From positions 1-37,342 of the forward strand of contig CBDTTW010000006.1 in NCBI GenBank assembly GCA_965363675.1: a stretch of 37,342 nucleotides of DNA, given 5' to 3'. Below are positions 15,486 to 21,940 of this stretch, piece by piece (position 1 is the first letter of the stretch; the number at the start of each line of letters is the position of its first letter). Made by a program: the position numbers and the translations under genes. The notes beneath the pieces are model-generated. The model did no database searches and was not told the DNA's origin. It saw only the letters and a list, made by a program, of their open reading frames with translations. The DNA is from CBDTTW01 sp965363675 (lineage in GTDB: Bacteria; Bacteroidota; Rhodothermia; Rhodothermales; DASSAV01).

Positions 15486-16233
15486 CGAGGGTGCGGTCCT
15501 TGAGCGCGCAAATCATGACATGTCGCCACAGTTCCATCGACGCAGCAGTATGGCCGGCGAGCAGCTCGGACACGTACTCGTATTGCGCCCGGGACGTGGT
15601 CATCGTGCTCTGCAAGTGACCCTTTGCGGCGACTTTGCATGCATCGGATTCGGCCTTCTCGGGGCCTACAGGGCCGCTTTTCGTCTCTTTCTTCGTGCTG
15701 GTGCAAACACCTATAGCCCTCGCCGCCATGGTGGGCTCCCGGGCGGCCTCGGGTTCTTGGCCGACTCCCGGTCCTTGGGCGGCCCCTGGTCCTTGGCCGG
15801 CTCCCGGTCCATGGGCGGCTCCAGGTCCGTGGGCGGTCTCGGGTTCTTGGGCGGTCTCGGGTCCATGGGCGGTCTCGGGTCCATGGGCGGCCTCAGGTTT
15901 CGGGGCGGTCTCGGGTTCCGGGGCGGCGTCGGGTCGTTGGGCGGCCACGGGTTCTTGGGCGGCCTCGGGTTTCTGGGCGTGGTTGGGCTTCTGGTCGGCG
16001 GTCGGCGCCGTGTCGGTCGGGGTTCTCGGTGTGGGAGCAGTGGGGTGGTTAGGTTTCGTCTCGGGCGCGCGGAAGATGGGGAGCGCCGGTCTGCGCTGTG
16101 GCGTCGACGCGGGGTTGGCGGCGCGTTTGGCGGCGCTGGGAGTCGCGCCGGTCGATTGCCGGCCGTTGGAAAAGCGCCCGGCGTCGGGTGGGGAGGAACG
16201 CCTCGGGCGTCCGTTTGTTAAAAGTTTGACCAT
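15199..16233 (-). CDS. Pro/Ala-repeat plus winged-helix protein, probable N-terminal half of the replication polymerase
   Basis: The start was taken at ATG 16233 (MVKLLTNGRPRR) with GGAAAG 8 bases upstream; the frame is open further upstream but reads as non-protein. Residues 1-85 are basic and Pro/Ser/Thr-rich. Residues 86-169 are 14 hexapeptide units of the form A-(Q/H/P)-x-P-x-(A/T). Residues 211-286 resemble a winged helix: helices around YEYVSELLAGHTAAS, WRHVMICALKD and ASRLMLEKLT, then VWEPLRAAGILEAR, a common recognition-wing pattern in replication initiators. After about residue 290 the frame turns into arginine/proline-rich sequence that looks like wrong-frame translation, exactly where the polymerase frame becomes convincing in a +1-shifted register. 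I infer one original protein: linker, winged helix, polymerase palm. Confidence 0.6.
   Translation of the reverse strand: MVKLLTNGRPRRSSPPDAGRFSNGRQSTGATPSAAKRAANPASTPQRRPALPIFRAPETKPNHPTAPTPRTPTDTAPTADQKPNHAQKPEAAQEPVAAQRPDAAPEPETAPKPEAAHGPETAHGPETAQEPETAHGPGAAHGPGAGQGPGAAQGPGVGQEPEAAREPTMAARAIGVCTSTKKETKSGPVGPEKAESDACKVAAKGHLQSTMTTSRAQYEYVSELLAGHTAASMELWRHVMICALKDRTLDDGWVPVASRLMLEKLTDCPFRTESVWEPLRAAGILEARSRYSRRRRLSRSPDSGRYRCAVPNPGPGPRRGGAAPLRPGDRTSPARQDRRAHAPH
15727..15978 (-). repeat. Degenerate 18-bp tandem repeat (14 units) inside the winged-helix gene
   Basis: Units of 18 bases, on the plus strand variants of GGGCGGTCTCGGGTCCAT, repeat about 14 times and encode Ala/Pro/Glu hexapeptides. 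Some adjacent units are identical and others differ at several bases, so the tract looks like an ageing minisatellite that can change length without breaking the frame. Confidence 0.85.
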
Positions 16234-16522
16234 TCGGCGGACTTTCCGGGTGGGTTTTGTTTGGTGCGTGTTGCGCGCGGGGTCGAGCCGCGTCGGAGGG
16301 GGTCGCCGGTTGCAGCCGACGGCCCCGCTCCTATTATGGGCAGGGCCCCGCCGTGTCGGGCGCACACCGGGAAGCCGGACGGCTTCCACGGCCCCGGGAA
16401 GGCCCTTGCGCCCAGACGACCGCGCCGGCGCTCAAGAAAGGTTCGTGAAGATCGCCGGCCGCGCCTTTCAAGTGGGACGTTGATAACGGGCCGCTCCGGC
16501 GCCAATCAGCCCCCATCGGCCG
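16234..16522. other. Intergenic stretch between regulator and replication gene
   Basis: 289 bases without a convincing gene. Minus-strand frames are open but poor in protein character. It should contain the promoter or leader of the replication gene, but I see no clear -35/-10 pair. GC is high with several short GC palindromes. Confidence 0.4.
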
Positions 16523-17068
16523 TCATGCCGGGGCATCGTGCAAGGCGTTTAGAATGGCCTTGGCCGCCGGGCGCAGAGCGCCGTCGGGGGTCAGGTACCG
16601 ATACAAACTAGACCGCGACATGCCGACGGCCGCGCTGATGTCGGCGATAGCCATGGCCGGGTCGGCCATCAACTCGGCGGCGCGCTCAAGCTGCTCGCGC
16701 GTCACGGCCGGCCGGCGGCCGCCCTGACGACCGCGCGCGCGCTTCTCCGTCCCGGCCGATTTGCTGGTCGGCAGCCTTCGCCGAACCTCGCCGACGCCGT
16801 TGCGCTCAGCGAACCGCAGCAGCGCCGATGCGGCCGTCGTCGCGGATAGAGCCACATTCGGATCGCACCGGAGGCTGAGATACACCCCGCGCCGGTTCAC
16901 TTCGTCGAGCATACGCAGCAGATCTAAAAGGTTGTCGGCCATCTCGTCGAGACGCTCGACATCGAGGTCGCTTTGAGGCTCCAACCCTTGTAGACGTTCG
17001 TAGAAGGCCTTGGCTTTTAAGCTCATACGAATGACCTCAAGATCGCTAAATACAGATGCATTTGACAC
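16523..17068 (-). CDS. Serine-recombinase-derived DNA-binding protein, catalytic residues lost; probable phage regulator
   Basis: The frame opens at GTG 17068 (181 residues). An ATG at 17026 (MSLKAKAFYERL, 167 residues) has a good GAGGT 7 bases upstream and is the likelier start. Counting from the GTG, residues 36-100 follow the second half of a resolvase catalytic domain: the LDEMADNLLDLLRMLDEVNRRGV stretch matches the LDRLGR...L helix and the 'G-V' strand. Residues 112-163 match a resolvase C-terminus: GRQGGRRP, then a helix-turn-helix ending SRSSLYRYL. The N-terminal part with the nucleophilic serine is absent and the LDRLGR arginines are replaced (LDEMADN), so recombination is not expected. 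It sits beside a divergent promoter and three 47-bp repeats, which suggests a repressor or origin-binding role. Confidence 0.65.
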   Translation of the reverse strand: MSNASVFSDLEVIRMSLKAKAFYERLQGLEPQSDLDVERLDEMADNLLDLLRMLDEVNRRGVYLSLRCDPNVALSATTAASALLRFAERNGVGEVRRRLPTSKSAGTEKRARGRQGGRRPAVTREQLERAAELMADPAMAIADISAAVGMSRSSLYRYLTPDGALRPAAKAILNALHDAPA

Positions 17069-17090
17069 ATTAAAAGTGATACGTTGTTAT
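17062..17090 (+). promoter_or_regulatory. Sigma70-like promoter of the rightward phage operon
   Basis: TTGACA (17062-17067), a 17-base spacer and TGTTAT (17085-17090), in an AT-rich island unlike its surroundings. It points to the plus-strand genes starting at 17337. It overlaps the 5' end of the dead-recombinase gene (GTG at 17068), so a protein bound here could control both directions. Confidence 0.6.
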
Positions 17091-17144
17091 AGGGATATAG
17101 TTTCAAGGATAGTGAGATCCAGCAGAGGCATGCGGGAGAGGGCG

Positions 17145-17276
17145 GCGACGCTCGATAAGGGACGATGTTACTGAGACGATCCGACGCGCCGGCGACGTTC
17201 GATAAGGGACGATGTTTATGAGACGATCCGACGCGCCAGCGACGTTCGATGTGGTACGATGTTTATGAGACGATCC
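17145..17276. repeat. Three direct repeats of 47 bp in the divergent control region
   Basis: Copies begin at 17145, 17192 and 17239. Copies 1 and 2 differ at about four bases. Copy 3 keeps most of the first 38 bases (changes at ATAAGG versus ATGTGG) and then diverges. The conserved core is ACGATGTTTATGAGACGATCC; within it GACGAT recurs after 15 bases. They lie between the rightward promoter and the first plus-strand gene, where operators or origin iterons would be expected. Confidence 0.9.
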
Positions 17277-17336
17277 TGTGTCGACGGCCTGATGCCGTGA
17301 TGCGCCGCTGGCCGTCGGGGGGAGTGGAGGCAGGGT

Positions 17337-18077
17337 ATGCCTAGACCAGGATCAACCGCTGCCGGAGCCTTCGTCAACTGCTCCGACGGCCGCGACCACA
17401 CGTTGCGCGGCCGAGGGGAGATGCCGATCTGCGCGGCCAAGCGCCGTGAAGAGCGGCATCTTCGCCATTTCTTCAAGAAGCACAAAGGCGTAAATGCCCT
17501 AAACGGCCCGGAATCGCAGGTGGGCGCGCGAAGGCGGCCGTGGTCGTGCACATCATACACGAAAGGCGGCCAATGCGGCCGACGCCCACCCGACCGTAGG
17601 AAGCTGTGTTTGTCCGTCTATGTCATGCACCCACCCGTCGCGGGCGCGGTTTACGTTGGTCACGTCGACCGCCGCGAGCAACTGCCCCAGCGCATTATTA
17701 ACCACTTCGCAGACGCGAACGCCGTCGGCACCCCGCGGGAGAAACGGATGCGGTGCTGCCGCGAGATCCGCGCGCTGCTTGACGCCGGCTTCGACCGCGA
17801 CCAGTTCGCGTTCGAGCTTACCGATTTTCCTGACGAAGACGCGGCGATCGCCTATTACCGCTCCGCCGGGTGGGAGTGCTGGAACGAGGCTAAAGGCGGC
17901 GCCGGCCGGCCGTCGAAACATCGCGCGGTCGATTGGGACAACGCCGACGTCCGGGCGCTGCTGGGCAGCGCCCCCGACGCCGAGGTCGGCCGCGCGCTCG
18001 GCGTGCACGCCGACACCGTTACGAAGCATCGGAAAAAGCTCGGCATTCCGCCGTGCAATGCTCGGAGGGCGGCATGA
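17337..18077 (+). CDS. GIY-YIG-like nuclease domain with C-terminal helix-turn-helix, phage
   Basis: 246 residues from ATG 17337, which has a strong GGAGG 6 bases upstream. The recognisable domain begins at residue 92: VYVMHPPVAGAVYVGHV gives the two GIY-YIG strands, R-x-x-x-H follows in QRIINHF, an acidic helix DEDAAIAYY holds the likely metal-binding glutamate, and CWNEAKGGAG matches the conserved N-x3-GG end. Residues after about 200 (APDAEVGRALGVHADTVTKHRKKLG) form a helix-turn-helix. The 90 residues before the domain are basic, cysteine-containing and of unknown fold. An alternative start is TTG 17610, with AGGA 7 bases upstream, which would give the nuclease domain alone. Free-standing GIY-YIG proteins in phages are often homing nucleases; here its place as first gene after the switch could also mean a regulator. 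Confidence 0.6.
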   Translation: MPRPGSTAAGAFVNCSDGRDHTLRGRGEMPICAAKRREERHLRHFFKKHKGVNALNGPESQVGARRRPWSCTSYTKGGQCGRRPPDRRKLCLSVYVMHPPVAGAVYVGHVDRREQLPQRIINHFADANAVGTPREKRMRCCREIRALLDAGFDRDQFAFELTDFPDEDAAIAYYRSAGWECWNEAKGGAGRPSKHRAVDWDNADVRALLGSAPDAEVGRALGVHADTVTKHRKKLGIPPCNARRAA

Positions 18078-18355
18078 GTCCAGAACACCACCTCGAGGCC
18101 GCCGAGGCCGCCGTCCTGGCCGCACGCGCGCTGACGGTCTTCGCTAATAAATCACACGAGCACGCGGAGGACGCGTTGATGCTCGCCGCGCACCTGGAAG
18201 GCGCCAAGCTCAAGACGATCGCGCAGCGCGCCATGCGGCTCCGCCGGCAGGGCAAAGTCAGCGCACGCGCGTGCACGATCGGCGCCATCCGGGACCGCAT
18301 CGACTGCGCGGCCGCCGCCGTCGGCGCCCTCGTCGCCAATTATCTGGAGGCCTGA
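18074..18355 (+). CDS. Small helical phage protein
   Basis: 93 residues, starting at an ATG that overlaps the stop of the previous gene (ATGA), with GGAGG 5 bases upstream, so translation is coupled. It is almost wholly alpha-helical and alanine-rich, with a basic middle (AQRAMRLRRQGK). No family is recognised. It is the second gene of a compact plus-strand group GIY-YIG, this gene, sigma-like. Confidence 0.7.
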   Translation: MSPEHHLEAAEAAVLAARALTVFANKSHEHAEDALMLAAHLEGAKLKTIAQRAMRLRRQGKVSARACTIGAIRDRIDCAAAAVGALVANYLEA

Positions 18356-18358
18356 CCC

Positions 18359-19033
18359 ATTTCCGCGATCCACGACTTCATCCGCCGCGCGCGTGGCGCG
18401 CACCTGCACCTTCCCGGCGCCATCACCGCCGAGCACGAGGAGCGCCTCGTCGCCGTGTTGGGGCCGTACTGGCGACGCATTGCCGACGCGCGCGCGGCCT
18501 TCGCCCGGGGCGAACTCCCCCGCACGGGGCGGCAGCAGGCGCGCGGCGCCGCGTTCGAGCACGTCGCGCCGACGCCGGCCGAGCAAGCCGCCCTGCACGA
18601 GATTTTTACAATGTGCGCGCCGCTCGTGGCGGCCGAAACACACAAGGTGTGGTCGTCCGGAGCCTACGCCTGCGCCCTGGAAACGGCGCTGGGCCATGCC
18701 TGGGAAGCGTTCGCACGCACGGTGTCGGCCTTCGACCCTAGCCGTGGCGTCAAGATCACGACTTGGATCACGACAGACGTCCGCGCCGAGCTGCGCGCGC
18801 AGCTGCTGCCCTACCGGACGCTGCCGGTGCAGGTGGTAACCTTCACGGATCTGCTCGCCGAGCTCGACCTGGAAGGCGACGAGGAAGGGTTCTCGGTCGC
18901 CGACACCACCGCGCCCGACCTCGCCGGCTTCCTCGATCCCGGCAAGTGGGCCGAGACGTATACCACCACCCGGCCAGCCCTCCGTGTGGTGTACAAGTAC
19001 CTGACGATGAGGGACGACCCCGACACAACATAG
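18359..19033 (+). CDS. Sigma-factor region 2-like phage protein, ATT start
   Basis: The frame has a stop at 18353-18355 and no ATG/GTG until about 18446, yet clear coding sequence begins right after the stop. GGAGG at 18346-18350 stands 8 bases before ATT 18359, so ATT is the likely start (as in infC genes), giving 224 residues beginning (M)SAIHDFIRRARG. The next usual start, ATG 18455, would remove the first 32 residues. Residues about 105-140 (ALGHAWEAFARTVSAFDPSRGVKITTWITTDVRAELR; FDPSRG at 125-130) follow sigma70 region 2, which binds core polymerase and the -10 element. No region 4 is evident. By position it may switch on the late genes that follow, but that is inference. Confidence 0.65.
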   Translation: MSAIHDFIRRARGAHLHLPGAITAEHEERLVAVLGPYWRRIADARAAFARGELPRTGRQQARGAAFEHVAPTPAEQAALHEIFTMCAPLVAAETHKVWSSGAYACALETALGHAWEAFARTVSAFDPSRGVKITTWITTDVRAELRAQLLPYRTLPVQVVTFTDLLAELDLEGDEEGFSVADTTAPDLAGFLDPGKWAETYTTTRPALRVVYKYLTMRDDPDTT

Positions 19034-19086
19034 GGGATGTGGCACCTCTCGACGGCACGCCCGGCAGTTCTGCGCTGCTCCCGTCT

Positions 19087-19121
19087 CCGGACGCCCGACA
19101 AGCGCACCCTCGGGCGTCCGG
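19087..19121. repeat. 12-bp perfect hairpin upstream of the tail-fibre gene
   Basis: CCGGACGCCCGA (19087-19098) and its exact complement (19110-19121) with an 11-base loop, midway between the sigma-like gene and the tail fibre. No T-run follows. It could be a Rho-independent-like terminator, an RNA stabiliser or a leader structure for the late genes. Confidence 0.7.
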
Positions 19122-19151
19122 CGTGTCGTCCCCATCCTTGGAACCCGATCG

Positions 19152-21056
19152 ATGCTCAACGTCCAGCCCATCATCGCCGCCGCCGGAACGACCATCACCC
19201 TCGCCGCCGCCGGCATCGACGCGACCCCCGGATCATGGGTCACGGTCGAGGTCAGGCATGCGCTGACCCGCGAGCCGCTGCTGGTCGCCTCGGCCCAGTC
19301 CGACGCGATCACCCTGACCGACGAGCAGACGGCCGCCCTAGGACCCATCGACGCGGTCTACGGCATGCGCATCGAGAGTCCGGACGGCGTCGCCCATACG
19401 TCAAACACCGCCCGGTTTCTGCTTATGCCGGCCGCCGCCGTGCCCGGCGACGCAGCCGCCGCGCTGCCGCCGCGCCCCGACGCGCTGCTCGGCGCCGAGC
19501 GCGTACGACACGGAGCGGGGACGGTGGCGGACGCGCTTGATGGTCTCGACCGGCGGGTCGTCCAGGTTGACGACCGCCTGGACCTGCTGCTGATTGGGGG
19601 CGACGACGTCGTCGAGTGGCCCGAGGTAGCGAACAAGCCGGCGACGTTCCCGGCCGCGCCCCACATCCACGCGACCGATCAAGTCGCCGGCCTCGACGCC
19701 GCGCTGGCTTCAAAGGCCGACGCCGAAGCGGTGCAGCGTACTATCGACGAGTTAGCCGCGCAGCTTAGCCTTCTCGAGACGACGCCCGGAGCGCCGGGCG
19801 AACGCGGTCCTCAAGGCGAGCGCGGACCGGTTGGGCCGCCGGGCGAGCACGGCGACCCCGGCCCCGCCGGCCCTAGCGGCGCGCCCGGCGACCCCGGCCC
19901 CGCCGGACCCCAGGGACCCGCCGGACCCCAGGGACCCACCGGACCCCAGGGACCCACCGGACCCCAGGGTGAGCCGGGCGCCGACGGCATCCCCGGACCC
20001 ATCGGCCCAGCCGGACCCCAGGGCATTCCCGGCCCCGTAGGCCCGGTAGGCCCCCAGGGCGTCCCAGGCGTCGCAGGCCCTGTCGGACCGCAAGGCCCTG
20101 CCGGCGCTGACGGCGCCCCCGGACCGCAAGGCGACAGCGGCCTCGTGCACGCAGCGTCGCCGCTCGTCTACGACGCGGCCGCCAAAACGATCGCCGCCCC
20201 CGTCATGACCGGCGCCGCCGCGCTGGCCGCCGGGCAAAGCGGCCTCGTGCCCGCCCCCGCCGCCGGAGACGCGAGCCGGGTGCTGCTGGGCGCAGGCGTC
20301 TGGGGCGACGTCCCGTACGCCGGCGCCCATGCCGCCGCCGCCGGCGCCACCGTCCAAGCGGCCCTCGGGCACGCGCTCCAGTACGGCGGCCGCCGGGGCA
20401 CGGGTGACTTTTCGCACATCGAGGGCCTCCAGTCCGGCGACGCCGCCGGCTACGCCGCGCACCGGGAGGGCTTTTACACCACGGCCACCGGCACGGGCGC
20501 CCACGCCGAGGGCTATGACGCCGCCGCCGAGGCCATGGCCTCGCACGCCGAGGGGCGCGGCGCGCGCGCGTCCGGTCTGTACAGCCATGCCGAGGGCGCC
20601 CAGGCGCTGGCCGACCAGCACGCCATGCACGCCCACGCGTCGGGCGCCTTCACCGCCGGCGGCCGCGGCGAGGCCCAGTACATCCGCCAGGTCGCTTTTT
20701 GCACGACGACCGGCACCGAGCCGGCCGTGCTGTACCCCGGCGGCGACGGCGCCCTCACGAAAATCCCTGCTTATCCCGGCTGCACCTACTACTACCGCAT
20801 CATGGTCGTGGCGCAGAGCACGACGCTCACCGTACGCGCCGCGTACGCCATTGAGGCGGTCGTCTACGGCGCCGACGGCCTCACGCCCCAGATCCCCTAC
20901 AACACGGTCCGCGTCGTCCACCGAGGCGCGGGCGCCGCCGGCTGGACGGTCGCCGTGGCGCCGGCCGCCTACGGCATCGCCATCACCGCGACCGGCAGCT
21001 ACGGCTACACGATCCGCTGGGTGGCCACGGCCGAGGCCGTGATGGTCAAGCAGTAA
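19152..21056 (+). CDS. Collagen-like trimeric tail fibre / receptor-binding protein
   Basis: 634 residues in a clear order. Residues 1-90 form a beta domain. At about 155-195 there is the common tail-fibre motif EWPEVANKPATFPAAPHIH...DQVAGLDAALASKAD, followed by a short coiled coil. Residues 213-329 are 39 uninterrupted Gly-X-Y triplets, rich in GPQ, GPT and GPA, which should form a collagen triple helix. Residues about 420-500 carry repeated AHAEG/SHAEG turns of the YadA-head kind that stack as a trimeric beta roll. The last 120 residues are beta-rich and end in AEAVMVKQ, probably the receptor-binding tip. Fibres of this type bind the host surface. Unusually it lies before the terminase genes rather than after the tail module. 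Confidence 0.85.
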   Translation: MLNVQPIIAAAGTTITLAAAGIDATPGSWVTVEVRHALTREPLLVASAQSDAITLTDEQTAALGPIDAVYGMRIESPDGVAHTSNTARFLLMPAAAVPGDAAAALPPRPDALLGAERVRHGAGTVADALDGLDRRVVQVDDRLDLLLIGGDDVVEWPEVANKPATFPAAPHIHATDQVAGLDAALASKADAEAVQRTIDELAAQLSLLETTPGAPGERGPQGERGPVGPPGEHGDPGPAGPSGAPGDPGPAGPQGPAGPQGPTGPQGPTGPQGEPGADGIPGPIGPAGPQGIPGPVGPVGPQGVPGVAGPVGPQGPAGADGAPGPQGDSGLVHAASPLVYDAAAKTIAAPVMTGAAALAAGQSGLVPAPAAGDASRVLLGAGVWGDVPYAGAHAAAAGATVQAALGHALQYGGRRGTGDFSHIEGLQSGDAAGYAAHREGFYTTATGTGAHAEGYDAAAEAMASHAEGRGARASGLYSHAEGAQALADQHAMHAHASGAFTAGGRGEAQYIRQVAFCTTTGTEPAVLYPGGDGALTKIPAYPGCTYYYRIMVVAQSTTLTVRAAYAIEAVVYGADGLTPQIPYNTVRVVHRGAGAAGWTVAVAPAAYGIAITATGSYGYTIRWVATAEAVMVKQ

Positions 21057-21077
21057 ACTAAACATACTCATACACTT

Positions 21078-21356
21078 ATGGCCCTGATCAAAGACATCCC
21101 GACGGAGTACGGCGCAAGCGCCGCCTACTGGCACATCAGCACGACGCACATCGACTGGAAAAGCCCCCGCGCCCACGTCGAGCTGGCCGGCTTTATCACC
21201 GAGGACGCGCGCCGCGCCGGATGCGCGCCCATCAGCCGCAGCGCCTTTGTCTTCGACGTCGCGGACTGGCCCTTCGACCCCGAGCGCAGCGTCGTCGCCG
21301 ACGCCTACGCCGCCGTCAAGGCCATGCCCGCCTTCGCCGGCGCCCAGGACGCTTAG
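21078..21356 (+). CDS. Small tail-fibre-associated phage protein
   Basis: 92 residues starting 21 bases after the fibre stop, so probably co-translated. The sequence (DIPTEYGASAAYWHI, then alternating strands, then VVADAYAAVKAMPAFAGAQDA) looks like the short beta protein often found directly after tail-fibre genes in siphoviruses of GC-rich hosts. No catalytic motif. It may be a fibre chaperone or structural accessory; the role is not established. Confidence 0.6.
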   Translation: MALIKDIPTEYGASAAYWHISTTHIDWKSPRAHVELAGFITEDARRAGCAPISRSAFVFDVADWPFDPERSVVADAYAAVKAMPAFAGAQDA

Positions 21357-21529
21357 AGCGCCCTATGTCCCTGCTACATGCGACATAACCGCCGGCAACG
21401 GTGAGAGAGACTGTGCTGACTGCCTGAAATCGGTCATTCCACGCTGACATCGCGGTTTTAGGGCGACGAAAGGTGAGCAAACGACACATAGAGACGACGC
21501 CCACCGGGCGCTCAGAGCAGGATAGACCC

Positions 21530-21940
21530 ATGGCAATGAAGACCACCAAGGCCGCACGCCTGCAGCGCATCTCTGACGTTGCGCAGCTCGTCGCCGAGGG
21601 CGCCGACCGCCGGGCGCTGATTCGATATGCCTCCGAGACGTGGGGCGTTTGTGAGCGCGTGGTCGACGACTACCTGGCCGGCGCACGCGAGCTGCTGCGC
21701 GCTCAGGCCGAGGAGGACGCCGCCGACGCCATGGCGCGTCACCTGGCTATGCGCCGCGATTTGTACCAGACCGCGCGCAGCGGGGGCGACGTCCGCGGCG
21801 CCCTGGAGGTGGCGCGGGACGAAGCGAAGCTTCTTGGCATGTACACCGACCGTCTGCAGATGGACGTGACGCTGGAGTCCGAGACGCTCGCCGACACGCT
21901 CGCGCTCTTGGCGCGCCGCGCTGAGGGGCTGGAGCCGTGA
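21530..21940 (+). CDS. Terminase small subunit
   Basis: 136 residues from ATG 21530, with AGGA 7 bases upstream; an upstream GTG at 21473 adds 19 poorly structured residues. The N-terminus is a helix-turn-helix (RLQRISDVAQLVAEGADRRALIRYASE), followed by a long helical oligomerisation region (RELLRAQAEEDAADAMARHLAM). TerS recognises the packaging site and delivers DNA to the large subunit. The call rests on fold character and the 4-base overlap (GTGA) with the large terminase gene, not on a specific motif. Confidence 0.75.
   Translation: MAMKTTKAARLQRISDVAQLVAEGADRRALIRYASETWGVCERVVDDYLAGARELLRAQAEEDAADAMARHLAMRRDLYQTARSGGDVRGALEVARDEAKLLGMYTDRLQMDVTLESETLADTLALLARRAEGLEP

Noticed and set aside
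15635..16483. Plus-strand frame with repeated Gly/Trp/Pro units
   Set aside because: It is the antisense of the Pro/Ala hexapeptide tract; no ribosome site, and the minus strand carries the better protein.
16218..16505. 95-codon minus-strand frame between regulator and replication gene
   Set aside because: Arg/Pro/Gly-rich with no structure; it overlaps the better-supported start at 16233.
17145..17276. CRISPR array
   Set aside because: Three repeats follow each other with no unique spacers, the units are not identical, and no cas gene is present.
17216..17560. 114-codon minus-strand frame over the control region
   Set aside because: No ribosome site, poor codon bias, and it overlaps the repeats and the start of the plus-strand GIY-YIG gene.
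19152..21056. Diversity-generating retroelement target in the tail fibre
   Set aside because: No reverse transcriptase and no template copy of the fibre 3' end is visible in the window; the only palm polymerase is family A.
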